The notes: generated by a model from the sequence alone, not told the origin. Counted from the first letter of the stretch, positions 8,315-17,383 are shown. The stretch: 64,000 nucleotides of DNA from an uncultured Oscillospiraceae bacterium (GCA_910583935.1 CAJTZM010000012.1:1-64000), one strand, 5' to 3'. Translations and numbers: made by a program.

Positions 8315-8896
8315 CTACCGATTGGTAATCACTTTGTCAATCAGGCCATATGCCATAGCCTCCTGCGCCGACATAAAATTGTCTCGCTCCGTATCCTGCT
8401 GGATGATTTCCAGCGGCTTGCCGGTATTCTCCGCCAGCATTTGATTCAGGTTTTTCTTGATCCGCAGGTAACGCTCCGCATGGATCTTAATGTCGGTAAC
8501 CTGCCCCTGCATCCCGCCCATCGGCTGATGGATCATAATCTCGCTGTTAGGAAGCGCCAGACGCTTTCCCTTTGTGCCGGAGGACAGCAAAAACGCGCCC
8601 ATCGAAGCGGCCAAGCCTATACAAATTGTAGAAACATCGCATTTAATATACTGCATGGTATCGTAAATCGCCAGACCCGCCGTTACCGAACCACCGGGAC
8701 TGTTGATATACAGGCTAATATCCTTCTCCGGGTCCTGCCCCTCCAGATACAGAAGCTGCGCCACCACCAGGCTTGCGCTGGCATCGGTTACCTCTTCGCA
8801 GAGCATAACGATCCGGTCGTTGAGCAATCTGGAAAAAATATCATAGGAACGTTCGCCTCGGTTGGTTTGCTCTACTACCATTGGTACGAGACTCAT
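8315..8896 (-). CDS. clpP: ATP-dependent Clp protease, proteolytic subunit ClpP
   Basis: A 193-residue serine peptidase that forms the double-heptamer chamber used with ClpX. The catalytic triad is visible: Ser98 in GLAASMG, His123 in MIHQP and Asp172 in DTERD. NSPGGSV forms the oxyanion-loop region. The ATG has GGAGG nine bases upstream. It lies between tig and clpX in the order tig-clpP-clpX-lon, common in Firmicutes and proteobacteria, which links folding at the ribosome with degradation. Confidence 0.97.
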   Translation of the reverse strand: MSLVPMVVEQTNRGERSYDIFSRLLNDRIVMLCEEVTDASASLVVAQLLYLEGQDPEKDISLYINSPGGSVTAGLAIYDTMQYIKCDVSTICIGLAASMGAFLLSSGTKGKRLALPNSEIMIHQPMGGMQGQVTDIKIHAERYLRIKKNLNQMLAENTGKPLEIIQQDTERDNFMSAQEAMAYGLIDKVITNR

Positions 8897-8963
8897 GATT
8901 GATTACCTCCATTTACAAGATATGTAAGAGGAAAAAACACGAGAGCCTGTTAAAATCCGCCGC

Positions 8964-10385
8964 CTATTCGGCGTCCTTGGGTTCTTCCGCTTTTTTCTTC
9001 GTCGTCCTTTTCTTGGCCGGCGCCTTTTTCTCTTCAGCTCCGTCCGCCTTTTCCTCGTCAGAAGCGGCCTTCTTCTTGGAAGAGGTCTTCTTTTTCTCCG
9101 GCTCGCCTTGCGAAACCTCCGCGCTGGATTTGATCAGGTCAATCGCTTTATTCACCGCAATATCCAGCTTAACATCTTCTGCGGGGATCAGTTCTTGAAT
9201 CTTCTCAATCTCAATCGAGTAGTTGGAGGACAGCCGCTCATACTCGGCGTTCAGTTCTTCTTCCGTTGGCTCGATTTTTTCCAGCTTTACAATTTCCTCC
9301 AGCGCCAGACGAATCTTTACCTGCTTAAGAGCCTGCTCTTTATAGGTTTCCTTAAATACATCAATGGAAAAACCGGTATACTTCATATACAGATCCAGAT
9401 TCATCCCCTGGGACTGCAAGCGATAATCAAAATTCTGGAGCATCTCATCGGTCTTTTGATCCACCATGCACTGGGGAATTTCTGCTTCCATGCTCTCCAC
9501 GATCTGATCCACCAGCTGTTCCTCCACAGCGGTCTCCGCATTTTTCTCCGCCGCTTCGGTCAGCTTGGCGCGCAGATCCTTTTTCAGCTCGTCCAGCGTA
9601 TCAAATTCGCTGACATCCTTGGCAAATTCATCGTCCAGCTCCGGCAGTTCCTTTTCCTTGATCTCGTGCAGCCTGCACTTAAACACCGCCGCTTTTCCCG
9701 CCAGCTCTTTTGCCTGATAATCCTCCGGGAAGGTTACGTTCACATCAAATTCCTCGCCGGTATTTTTCCCGACAATCTGTTCCTCAAAGCCCGGGATAAA
9801 CTGGCCGGAGCCCAGCTTCAGGTCAAACCTTTCCCCTTTTCCGCCTTCGAAGGGAACGCCGTCAACAAATCCCTCAAAGTCGATGATCGTATTGTCGCCA
9901 TCCTTGGCAGCGCGGCCCTCGACTGTGACCATTCTGCCGTTTCGCTCCCGCAGCTTGCCGATCTCCTCATCAACCTGCTCGTCGCCTACGCTGACCGGTG
10001 CTTTCGTCGCCTTTAAGCCTTTGTATTTTTTCACCGTTACTTCCGGTCTCACTGTCACCTTCGCCGTGAAGGTAAAGCCCTGGGCCGAAACCTCGGTAAT
10101 TTCGATTTCCGGGCGGTCTACCGGGCTGATGCCCGCTTCCTCCACCGCTTTGGTATAAGCCTCCGGGTACATATCGTTAACGGTATCCTCAAAAAAAACA
10201 GACTCGCCGTACAGTTTTTCGATGATGCTTTTAGGCGCTTTGCCCTTGCGGAAACCGGGAACGGTGATATTCTTCACGGTTTTTTTGTAGGTCTTGTCGA
10301 TCCCCTTTTTGAATTCCTCCACGCCGACGGAAACCGCCAATTCGTAGGTGTTGGTCTCCACTTTGTTGGCCGAAACAAGGCTCAT
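8964..10385 (-). CDS. tig: Trigger factor, ribosome-associated chaperone
   Basis: A 473-residue protein from the ATG at 10385, chosen because GGAGGAAG precedes it; the frame runs on upstream without a site. Trigger factor binds the ribosome exit tunnel and shields new chains. The N-terminal ribosome-binding domain holds the GFRKGKAP signature near residue 45. A central FKBP-type domain and a helical C-terminal substrate cradle follow. The last 45 or so residues are an unusual Lys/Ala/Glu-rich tail (KKKTSSKKKAASDEE and so on) that is not part of the core fold and may add RNA or ribosome contacts (inference). Confidence 0.95.
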   Translation of the reverse strand: MSLVSANKVETNTYELAVSVGVEEFKKGIDKTYKKTVKNITVPGFRKGKAPKSIIEKLYGESVFFEDTVNDMYPEAYTKAVEEAGISPVDRPEIEITEVSAQGFTFTAKVTVRPEVTVKKYKGLKATKAPVSVGDEQVDEEIGKLRERNGRMVTVEGRAAKDGDNTIIDFEGFVDGVPFEGGKGERFDLKLGSGQFIPGFEEQIVGKNTGEEFDVNVTFPEDYQAKELAGKAAVFKCRLHEIKEKELPELDDEFAKDVSEFDTLDELKKDLRAKLTEAAEKNAETAVEEQLVDQIVESMEAEIPQCMVDQKTDEMLQNFDYRLQSQGMNLDLYMKYTGFSIDVFKETYKEQALKQVKIRLALEEIVKLEKIEPTEEELNAEYERLSSNYSIEIEKIQELIPAEDVKLDIAVNKAIDLIKSSAEVSQGEPEKKKTSSKKKAASDEEKADGAEEKKAPAKKRTTKKKAEEPKDAE

Positions 10386-10457
10386 GTAAACTTCCTCCTG
10401 TACTTTCCCGTCACAGGGCAGATACAAGCCCCATGCCGAATGCAAATTAACTCTGTT

Positions 10458-10487
10458 ATTATAGCATGTCAAAGCAGGTTTTGCCAA
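10458..10487 (-). promoter_or_regulatory. Promoter of tig-clpP
   Basis: TTGGCA at 10482-10487, an 18-base spacer and TATAAT at 10458-10463 on the minus strand, giving a leader of about 65 bases. A second consensus TTGACA lies inside the spacer, only four bases from this -10. Confidence 0.6.
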
Positions 10488-10535
10488 GAAAGAATTGTTA
10501 CGAATTTAATAATTTTTTCCCTTTTGGCGTTTCCT

Positions 10536-11249
10536 CTAAAAAAGCGTAGATTTTTCTGCACTTTTTTTAATTTCCATGGGGCAAAAATGCAAAAAATCGC
10601 TGGAAACCAGTCGAAAATCAATTCCCTGATAGCAGCCGTTCCACGCAAAGGCGCAGCCGCCCGCGTGGATATGCCCATAATACACCCGCCGGATCTTATA
10701 TTCCAGCAGCGTTTCCAAAATCGGCTGATTGACCTCCCGGCCAAAAACCGGCGGATAATGCAAAAAGACCAGCAGCTCTCCTTCATTTTTTGCGGCCGCG
10801 TCCAGCGAAAGACGAAGACGCCCCGCCTCCCGGGCCAAAATCTTTTCATCATGCGCCTGCCCGTTTTCAAACAGCCAGCCGCGGGTGCCGCAAAGCCGAA
10901 AGCCCTCGGCACAGACACAGCTATTATGGAGAAAAGAGACGCTTTCTAATCCATTCTGCTGGATAAATTGCTCCAATTTATTTTGGGTTGTCCACCAATA
11001 ATCGTGATTCCCCTTTAAAAGCACCTTTTTCCCGGGCAGTCTGTGCAGGAACTGAAAATCCGGCAGCGCCTCCCTCAAATTCATCGCCCAGGAAATATCG
11101 CCCGGCAAAACGACCGTATCCTGTTCCCCTACGGCGGCTCGCCAGTTTTCCTCCAGCCTTTGTGCATGGTTTTCCCAGCCTTTAAAAATATTCATCGGCT
11201 TTTGGCAGCCGAAGGACAGGTGCGGATCGCCGATTACAAAAAGGCTCAT
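10536..11249 (-). CDS. Calcineurin-like metallophosphoesterase
   Basis: A 237-residue protein from the ATG at 11249, which has AAAGGGGG upstream; the longer open frame has no such site. The two-metal phosphoesterase motifs are in order: GDPHL near residue 6 (D-x-H), PGDISW (GD), KGNHDYWW (GNHD), and a C-terminal GHIHAGG. Proteins of this kind (YfcE-like/predicted phosphohydrolases) act on phosphodiesters or phosphomonoesters; the true substrate here is unknown. No signal peptide is seen, so it is cytoplasmic. It lies after the thrC terminator and may have its own weak promoter. Confidence 0.85.
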   Translation of the reverse strand: MSLFVIGDPHLSFGCQKPMNIFKGWENHAQRLEENWRAAVGEQDTVVLPGDISWAMNLREALPDFQFLHRLPGKKVLLKGNHDYWWTTQNKLEQFIQQNGLESVSFLHNSCVCAEGFRLCGTRGWLFENGQAHDEKILAREAGRLRLSLDAAAKNEGELLVFLHYPPVFGREVNQPILETLLEYKIRRVYYGHIHAGGCAFAWNGCYQGIDFRLVSSDFLHFCPMEIKKSAEKSTLF

Positions 11250-11277
11250 CCAGGCGTTCCCCCTTTGTTGCATCTTG

Positions 11278-11314
11278 AAAAAGCGGCGGGAAGGTTCTGC
11301 GCCTTTCCCACCGC
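11278..11314 (-). terminator. Terminator after thrC
   Basis: On the minus strand GCGGTGGGAAAGG, a seven-base loop and CCTTCCCGCCGC are followed by TTTTTC. It lies about 20 bases after the thrC stop. Confidence 0.75.
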
Positions 11315-11332
11315 AGTCAAATAAAAACAGCT

Positions 11333-12820
11333 TTACAGGATCCGTTCTAATGCGCGGTCCATCTGATCCTTTGCAAAGCATTCGGTAAAACGGATCGGTT
11401 TTTCCCGCAGGTCGGACAGCTGCTTTGGCATGGAGCGCCCGGAAATTCTCTCCAGCCTTTCGGCAATTTGGAATTCATCCAGGCCCGCCGGGTCCTCTCC
11501 CAAAGCGGACAGCACCGAATGGGGGAACTTAAAGGGACTTGCGGTAGAAACAAGGATCGTTTTGGTGTCGTCGGCGCTTTTGGCCCGATACTGCTCGTAG
11601 ACCGAAACCGCCACCGCCGTATGGGGATCACACAGATAGGAATAACGGTCATATATTCGCCGGATGGCGTCCGCCGTCTGCGCTTCATCGCAGAAACCGC
11701 CGGCAAAATCCGCCTGAAGCCTTAAAAGGACCTGCGGCGAAACGATATACCGGCCCTCCGTCTCCAGCCGGCGCATCAAATCATGGATTTTCGCGTCGTC
11801 CTCATCCATCAGATCAAACAGCAGCCGCTCCAGATTGCTGGAAACCAGGATATCCATCGACGGCGAAGTGGTCGCGTAAAACGGCCGGTTGCGGTCGTAG
11901 GCGCCGGTCGCGATAAAATCGGCCAGCACATTGTTCCGATTGGAGGCGCAGATCAGCTTTTGGACCGGCAGACCCATCCGCTTGGCATAGTAAGCAGCCA
12001 GGATGTTGCCGAAATTTCCGGTGGGAACGCAGATATTGACCGGATCCCCCAAGGCGATCTGCTCCTCCTGCACCAGGTCGCAATAGGCGCTGACATAATA
12101 GACGATCTGCGGCAGCAGCCGGCCCCAGTTAATCGAATTGGCGCTGGAAAAAATCTGATTTTTCGCCTGGAGCTTTTCCAAGACTTCCCGATCGGTAAAA
12201 AGGCGTTTTACGCCGGTTTGTGCGTCGTCAAAATTGCCCTGTATCGCCGCGACAAAGACATTTTCCCCCTCCTGCGTGGCCATTTGCAGCTTTTGCAGCG
12301 GACTCACCCCCTCTTCGGGGTAGAAAACTACAATCCGGATGCCCGGCACATCGCGAAAGCCTTCCAGCGCGGCCTTTCCCGTATCGCCGGAGGTAGCCAC
12401 CAGAATGACGATCTCTTCTTTGCCGCCGGATTTTTCCACCGAAGCCGCCATCAGCTGCGGAAGCAGCTGCAGCGCCATATCCTTAAACGCGCAGGTGGGT
12501 CCGTGCCAAAGCTCCAGCAAATACGCATCCTGACCTAAGCGGGACAACGGCGCGATTTTGGCGCTGGAAAAGCTGCCGGAGCCATAGGCGTTTTGCAGGC
12601 AGCGGGCAATTTCCTCCTGGGAAAAATCCGACAGAAAATCCGCCAAAATCCCCTGGGCGCGCTGGATATAGTCCTGCCCGACCATCTTTTCCAGCCGCTG
12701 GACAGACAGCTCCGGCAGCTTTTCGGGGACAAACAGTCCGCCCTCCGATGAAATTCCCTGTAAAATGGCCCCGCTGGCCGAAACCCTTTTCGTCTTGTCT
12801 CTTGTGCTTTGATACCGCAC
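11333..12820 (-). CDS. thrC: Threonine synthase
   Basis: A 495-residue PLP enzyme of the long (fungal/E. coli-like) class. It turns O-phosphohomoserine into threonine and phosphate. The PLP lysine is K113 in CAFKDMA, and ATSGDTGKAA binds the cofactor phosphate. I chose the GTG at 12820 because GGAGGG lies six bases upstream and the product then starts MRYQSTR, as in relatives; the longer ATG frame would overlap the dipeptidase gene. No other threonine gene lies nearby, so it is scattered from its pathway. Confidence 0.94.
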   Translation of the reverse strand: MRYQSTRDKTKRVSASGAILQGISSEGGLFVPEKLPELSVQRLEKMVGQDYIQRAQGILADFLSDFSQEEIARCLQNAYGSGSFSSAKIAPLSRLGQDAYLLELWHGPTCAFKDMALQLLPQLMAASVEKSGGKEEIVILVATSGDTGKAALEGFRDVPGIRIVVFYPEEGVSPLQKLQMATQEGENVFVAAIQGNFDDAQTGVKRLFTDREVLEKLQAKNQIFSSANSINWGRLLPQIVYYVSAYCDLVQEEQIALGDPVNICVPTGNFGNILAAYYAKRMGLPVQKLICASNRNNVLADFIATGAYDRNRPFYATTSPSMDILVSSNLERLLFDLMDEDDAKIHDLMRRLETEGRYIVSPQVLLRLQADFAGGFCDEAQTADAIRRIYDRYSYLCDPHTAVAVSVYEQYRAKSADDTKTILVSTASPFKFPHSVLSALGEDPAGLDEFQIAERLERISGRSMPKQLSDLREKPIRFTECFAKDQMDRALERIL

Positions 12821-12851
12821 CCTTTTCCCTCCTTCGATATTTGCGCTGCGG

Positions 12852-13775
12852 TTAAAGAACATACTCTTTGAACACGCGGCTGGCGTTTTCAAAGAAAATA
12901 TCCCGGACCAGATCTTCGTTCAAATTCTTTTTCAGCAGATATTCATAGAAATCCGCGTTTTTCTCCGCCGAGCTCAAGCATTCCGGCACATGGGTGCCGT
13001 CGAAATCCGAGCCCAGCGCGATCACCTTTTCCCCGCCCAAGCTCAAAAAGTGCTCGATGTGGCGGTACAGCCATTCAAAGTCTGCTTTTTGGGGATCGTC
13101 GCAGATAAAATCCTTGGCATAGTTAAGTCCCACCAATCCGCCGCGTTTGACATATTCTTTAAACTGGGCGTCGGTGACGTTGCGGATATGGCCGCAGACG
13201 GCGCGGGAATTGGAATGGCTGGCAATCAGCGGCTTTTGGGCGACGGAACAGGCATCCTCAAAGCCGGCGTCGGAAATATGAGACAGGTCCACCAGCATGC
13301 CGACCCGCTCCATCTCCCGAATCGCCTCTTTGCCGAATTCGGTCAGCCCCTCGTTTTTGCTGGTGCCGCAGCCCAGCTCATTGGGGCCGTTCCAGGTCAG
13401 GGTCATCATCGCCACGCCCTGCTCCTTCAAAAGCTTTACCCGTGAAAGGTCGCCTGCCAAAGCGCAGCCACCCTCGATGGTCAGAATTCCGGTAATGGGC
13501 TTTTTCGATTCCTCCAGCTCTTTTCCGCTGCGAATCCACTCCATTTTGTCGGCGTATTTTTTTGTCTGCACCTGGTAATAAGAAAAGGTCCGGTCAAAAA
13601 AATCAATGGCGTCCTGCCCGCGGAACTGATCCGGGATAAAGACGGCAAAGCACTGCACATAGCGGGAAAAACCGCCCAGCTTATCCAAAGAAATGTGCAG
13701 CTGATCATTGACCAGATCCAGCTGTTTGTGGCTGCCGCCCAGCAGCGTGTCGCAGTGCATATCAAATACTTTCAT
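12852..13775 (-). CDS. Membrane dipeptidase (peptidase M19 family)
   Basis: A 307-residue zinc dipeptidase of the renal dipeptidase family. These enzymes hydrolyse dipeptides, often with a D-residue at the C-terminal side. The metal ligands are visible: MHCD (H7 and D9), the Glu of TIEGGCAL, the His of DLSHISD, the His of ASHSNSR, and the Asp of GSDFDG. No signal peptide or anchor is present, so it is a cytoplasmic bacterial form despite the name. GAGGTGG precedes the start, which overlaps the yraN end by 14 bases. Confidence 0.92.
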   Translation of the reverse strand: MKVFDMHCDTLLGGSHKQLDLVNDQLHISLDKLGGFSRYVQCFAVFIPDQFRGQDAIDFFDRTFSYYQVQTKKYADKMEWIRSGKELEESKKPITGILTIEGGCALAGDLSRVKLLKEQGVAMMTLTWNGPNELGCGTSKNEGLTEFGKEAIREMERVGMLVDLSHISDAGFEDACSVAQKPLIASHSNSRAVCGHIRNVTDAQFKEYVKRGGLVGLNYAKDFICDDPQKADFEWLYRHIEHFLSLGGEKVIALGSDFDGTHVPECLSSAEKNADFYEYLLKKNLNEDLVRDIFFENASRVFKEYVL

Positions 13776-14145
13776 AATTTGCCACCTCGTATGCGTTTAT
13801 TATGTATTGGTAGGACCGGACAGAAAAGCTTTTTCCCCTTTCCATCACAATCTCGAACACATCGAATCTCGGCTGCAGGTCAACCGGGTTTTCCATCAAA
13901 TAGCAGACGGCCGACTGGGCGATCCGTCTTTGCTTGCGCCGGTCCACCGCCTGCGCCGGCCGGACCAGAGATCCCTCCCTCCGGGCCTTTACCTCCACAA
14001 AGGCGATACAATCCTGATCGCGGACAATCAGGTCAATTTCCCCATAGGGCGTATAGTAGTTGCGGGCAAGAAGCTCGCTTCCCTTCTTTTGCAGAACGCC
14101 GGCTGCAAAGGCTTCCGCCTGGGCGCCAGTCTCCCTGGTCGACAT
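13762..14145 (-). CDS. YraN family protein (UPF0102), predicted endonuclease fold
   Basis: A 127-residue protein. The PD-(D/E)xK-type core is visible: an N-terminal GxxAE segment, then YGEIDLIVRD, then the FVEVKAR strand that carries the E-x-K residues. The family often sits beside rnhB, as here (three bases away), and is thought to act on DNA or recombination intermediates, but its function is not proven. Both flanks are tightly packed: it starts right after the rnhB stop, with GGGG at a good distance, and overlaps the dipeptidase. Confidence 0.9.
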   Translation of the reverse strand: MSTRETGAQAEAFAAGVLQKKGSELLARNYYTPYGEIDLIVRDQDCIAFVEVKARREGSLVRPAQAVDRRKQRRIAQSAVCYLMENPVDLQPRFDVFEIVMERGKSFSVRSYQYIINAYEVANYESI

Positions 14146-14148
14146 AGG

Positions 14149-14793
14149 CTATTCCCCACCCTTTATCAAATGGGACTCCAAATTTTTTAAAAAGCTTTTT
14201 CGGTGTACCGGCGAAACGCCATACTGGCCAATGCGGCTGTAATGCTCCTTTGTGGGATATCCCTTATGCTTGGCAAAGCCATACTGGGGATATTGTCGGT
14301 CCAGCTTTCGCATAAACCGGTCTCTGGCCACCTTCGCCAAAATGGAGGCCGCGGCAATAGACGCGCTTTTGCCGTCTCCCTTTACCACCGGGATCGCCGG
14401 AATCGCCAGCGCCGGCGTGCGGTTGCCGTCGATAAAAGCGGCGTCTGGCCGGACCGGCAGACCCTCAATGGCGGTTTTCATCGCCAAAAGCGAGGCCGCC
14501 AGAATATTGATCCGGTCGATCTGCCCTTCATCCACCGAGCAGATTTGATAGGCCACCGCCCTTTTTACAATCTCGTCATAAAGCGCTTCCCGCTTTTTTT
14601 CACTGAGTTTTTTGGAGTCGTTGAGCCCTTCGATGACAAAATCCCTCGGCAGAATCACGGCGGCGGCGAACACCGGGCCTGCCAGCGGACCCCGTCCCGC
14701 TTCGTCGGTACCGCAGATCCAGGTATAGCCGTTGGCGGAATAGAGCTCCCGCTCAAAATCATACAGATCCGGCCGGTGTTTCTGCTGCATCAT
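14149..14793 (-). CDS. rnhB: Ribonuclease HII
   Basis: A 214-residue enzyme that cuts the RNA strand of RNA-DNA hybrids and removes single ribonucleotides from DNA. The catalytic DEAGRGP motif is near residue 30 (GTDEAGRGPLAG), and later acidic residues lie in FIDGNR. I chose the ATG at 14793: it overlaps the rbgA stop as ATGA and has GGAGG ten bases upstream; the ATG nine bases earlier lies too close to that site. The rbgA-rnhB order is typical of Firmicutes. Confidence 0.95.
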   Translation of the reverse strand: MMQQKHRPDLYDFERELYSANGYTWICGTDEAGRGPLAGPVFAAAVILPRDFVIEGLNDSKKLSEKKREALYDEIVKRAVAYQICSVDEGQIDRINILAASLLAMKTAIEGLPVRPDAAFIDGNRTPALAIPAIPVVKGDGKSASIAAASILAKVARDRFMRKLDRQYPQYGFAKHKGYPTKEHYSRIGQYGVSPVHRKSFLKNLESHLIKGGE

Positions 14794-15698
14794 TCGGGGC
14801 ATTCCTCCAATACCGCTTGCTTCTGCTCCGGCTTCCAGGGCGTCTCCAGGGTAATCCGGCCGATTTTGCCGCTGCGGAATTCGTCCAGCACCGCGATGGC
14901 TGCCCGCTCGGTATTGACCTGCCCGCCGGATTGGAGCATTCCCCGCTTGCGGGCTACCAGCTCCAGCAGGTCGTAGGCCTCGATATCTGCCGTTTCCTCC
15001 TCGGTCAGCTTATACCGCTGGCACAGCACCTCATGATATCGCTGGTTTAAAAGCTCCAGCAGCCGCATGGCCAGCAGTTCGATGTCTACCACGTCGTCCT
15101 TGACTGCGCCGGTAAAGGCCAGATACTCGCCGACCCGCTTATCCTCAAACTTGGGCCAGAGGATACCCGGCATATCCAAAAGGTCGATTCCATTGTCCAG
15201 ATTGACCCACTGCCGCCCACGGGTTACGCCGGGGCGGTCCTCAACCTTTGTCCGGCGGGAACCGGCCATCCGGTTGATAAAGGAGGATTTTCCCACATTG
15301 GGGATCCCCACAATCATCATGCGAACCGGCGCGCCCTGCATCCCCTTTTGGGCACGGCGCTCCAGCAGAGGGCGCAGCACCTCCCGGACCGCCGGGACAA
15401 ACTGCTTAATGCCTCTGCCGCTTCGACAGTCGGTGGGAATGGCGGTGACACCCTGCTCTTTATAGTAGTCGCACCATTTTCGGGTGATCGCCTCATCCGC
15501 CGCGTCGCACTTATTTAACAGGATGATCCGCGGCTTTTTTCCAACCAGCTCCGGCAGCTCGGGGTTGCGGCTGCTGATGGGAATCCGCGCGTCGATTACC
15601 TCTACAACGATATCCACCAGCCGCAGGCTTTCCCGCATCAGCCGCCTTGTTTTGGCCATATGGCCCGGAAACCACTGGATCGACGGAGCTTCGGTCAT
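14790..15698 (-). CDS. rbgA: Ribosome biogenesis GTPase YlqF/RbgA
   Basis: A 302-residue circularly permuted GTPase: the G4 motif NKCD comes before the G1 P-loop GIPNVGKSSF and the G3 DMPG. RbgA helps late assembly of the 50S subunit, with uL16 as a known partner in Bacillus. The WFPGHMAK start signature is present. AAGGAG lies eight bases before the ATG. It follows lepB by 13 bases and couples to rnhB. Confidence 0.95.
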   Translation of the reverse strand: MTEAPSIQWFPGHMAKTRRLMRESLRLVDIVVEVIDARIPISSRNPELPELVGKKPRIILLNKCDAADEAITRKWCDYYKEQGVTAIPTDCRSGRGIKQFVPAVREVLRPLLERRAQKGMQGAPVRMMIVGIPNVGKSSFINRMAGSRRTKVEDRPGVTRGRQWVNLDNGIDLLDMPGILWPKFEDKRVGEYLAFTGAVKDDVVDIELLAMRLLELLNQRYHEVLCQRYKLTEEETADIEAYDLLELVARKRGMLQSGGQVNTERAAIAVLDEFRSGKIGRITLETPWKPEQKQAVLEECPE

Positions 15699-15711
15699 AC
15701 AATCTTCTCCT

Positions 15712-16254
15712 TTATTCTATCGTTCCAAATTCTTTTAGTGGGAACAGTCGAAAAACCGCCTTTCCCAGAATATAACGATTGTCAACCATCCCAATACTGC
15801 TGTCCCGGCTGTCTAAAGAGCGGTTCCGGTTATCCCCCATGACAAAAACGCACCCGTCAGGCACCGTCACCGGGAATTCAACATCCCGCTTCATATGGGT
15901 TGGCTCGCTGATATAGGTCTCCTCTAAAAGCTGGCCGTCCACCCAAACGGCGCCTGTATCGAACCGGATATCCACCGTCTGCCCCTCTACCGCGATCACC
16001 CGCTTAATGATCGCCGGGGTCTCGCTTTCCGGCTGGACGATGACCACAATATCGCCCCGTCTTGGCTGACGAAACAGATGGGACACGATCAGCCGGTCCC
16101 CATTCGACAGGGTCGGTTCCATGGAGGATCCCTCTACGCCGATGGTACGGAACAAAAAGGTGAACAGCAACACTACGGCCACAACGGCGAAAACCAGTGA
16201 ATCCAACCATTCGAAAGCGCTCTTTACACGCGCCCTTTTCTTTCCTTTGCGCAA
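15712..16254 (-). CDS. lepB: Signal peptidase I
   Basis: A 180-residue type I signal peptidase that cleaves secretory signal peptides at the outer face of the membrane. After a basic start (RKGKKRARVK) one membrane segment covers about 17-36. The catalytic Ser44 is in GSSMEPT and Lys84 is in IIKRVIA; GDNRNRSLDSR is box E. The start is TTG with GAGGGG six bases upstream; no ATG lies near. It leads the lepB-rbgA-rnhB-yraN-dipeptidase-thrC group, and its promoter is probably in the gap upstream. Confidence 0.94.
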   Translation of the reverse strand: MRKGKKRARVKSAFEWLDSLVFAVVAVVLLFTFLFRTIGVEGSSMEPTLSNGDRLIVSHLFRQPRRGDIVVIVQPESETPAIIKRVIAVEGQTVDIRFDTGAVWVDGQLLEETYISEPTHMKRDVEFPVTVPDGCVFVMGDNRNRSLDSRDSSIGMVDNRYILGKAVFRLFPLKEFGTIE

Positions 16255-16743
16255 ATTCTGCCCCTCAATTCCTTTGACGCGATAGCAGCAGGCCGCTTTT
16301 TCCTTTACAGGTTCACCTGCTTTTCGTCATTCTGCCGCCGGCAAAAATCGGCCGTTTGTCCATCTTCTCATTTTTTATGAATACCCAGTCATTTTATCAC
16401 ATCGAAGCAAAATTTACAACAAGCCTTTTTGGATCCTGTTTATCCTTTTTATACAGAACCTGCCGCTTTCTGTCTCCCAGTAATGTATCCCAATGGATTT
16501 TATCCGGCCGATCCTTGTAGTATTCGGATCATATGAAAAATGACAGCAGCGGCTTGAAAGTGAAAAAGCCTGTTTTGCTCGGCATCGCTCCCACACGCTT
16601 TTATAACACTTTTCTTTTTCGCCGTCTTCGGTTATACTGTTCTTGTTCTATTCACATCCGCAGGGCCTTCGCCAAGCGGGATTCCCGCAAAGGCTTTGGC
16701 CCGACGAAAGATGACAAAGGCCCAATTTGAAAGGAGAAACGCT
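16255..16743. other. 489-base gap between divergent lepB and PK-like gene
   Basis: No convincing ORF is seen. The part next to the PK-like gene (16655-16735) can fold: GCGGG-ATT-CCCGC is a small hairpin, and GGGCCTT at 16663 could pair either with GGCCC at 16698 or with AAGGCCC at 16717. A TATACT at 16633 could be a -10 box but its -35 is poor. No known riboswitch is recognised. Confidence 0.5.
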
Positions 16744-17292
16744 ATGTATTTCGACGCTCCGGGAAAAGACAACACCCAAAAAACCATCGAGATCGCCGTA
16801 CAGGCCATACGCGAATACCATATCCGCCATGTGGTACTGGCCACCACCACCGGCTATACCGCCCAGTGCTTTCCGGCCCTGGAAGGGGTCAGCGTGATCT
16901 GCGTTCCCCATGCGTACGGCTTTAAGGAGCCAGGGAAAAACGAGCTGTCCGACGAAACCATCCGGCAGCTGCAGGAAAAGGGGTTCCAGGTCTATTTCTC
17001 CTCGCACGCTTTAAGCGGAGCGGAACGGGGCATCACCGGAAAGTTCGGCGGCTTCAGCTCCATTGAAATTGTCGCCCACACCCTGCGGTTTTTTGGCCAG
17101 GGCATGAAGGTCTGCGTAGAAATCGCCACCATGGCGGCAGACGGCGGGCTGCTTCCGCCTAATACGCCGATTCTTTCCATCGGCGGCACCGGACGAGGGG
17201 CCGACACCGCGGTAATCATGCGGGCGGCTCATGCCAATCATCTGCTGGATACCAAAATTGATCGAATTTTATGCAAGCCGCTTCTGCCTTGA
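16744..17292 (+). CDS. Stand-alone pyruvate kinase alpha/beta (C-terminal) domain protein
   Basis: A 182-residue protein that resembles only the C-terminal allosteric domain of pyruvate kinase, without the catalytic barrel. The pattern of an N-terminal helix (TIEIAVQAI), a VVLATTTGYTA segment and a SIGGTGRGAD segment fits this family; archaeal and clostridial stand-alone forms are known, with no proven role. They could bind a phosphorylated metabolite. The ATG has GAAAGGAGA upstream. The gene is alone on the plus strand and ends at a shared terminator facing the AbrB gene. Confidence 0.75.
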   Translation: MYFDAPGKDNTQKTIEIAVQAIREYHIRHVVLATTTGYTAQCFPALEGVSVICVPHAYGFKEPGKNELSDETIRQLQEKGFQVYFSSHALSGAERGITGKFGGFSSIEIVAHTLRFFGQGMKVCVEIATMAADGGLLPPNTPILSIGGTGRGADTAVIMRAAHANHLLDTKIDRILCKPLLP

Positions 17293-17327
17293 ACAGCTTC
17301 TTTTTCTATCAGGCGCAAGAACCCTTT

Positions 17328-17377
17328 CTGTATAAAAAAGCGTTGACCGTCGATCCGGTCAACGCTTTTTTATACAG
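17328..17377. terminator. Bidirectional terminator, perfect 22-bp stem
   Basis: Perfect arms at 17328-17349 and 17356-17377 with a six-base loop. The stem core is GCGTTGACCG, flanked by A and T runs on both sides, so it ends transcription of the PK-like gene (plus) and the AbrB gene (minus). Confidence 0.95.
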
Positions 17378-17383
17378 CTTCTT

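Noticed and set aside
11783..12538. Plus-strand frame opposite thrC
   Set aside because: It is a shadow of threonine synthase, with no ribosome site.
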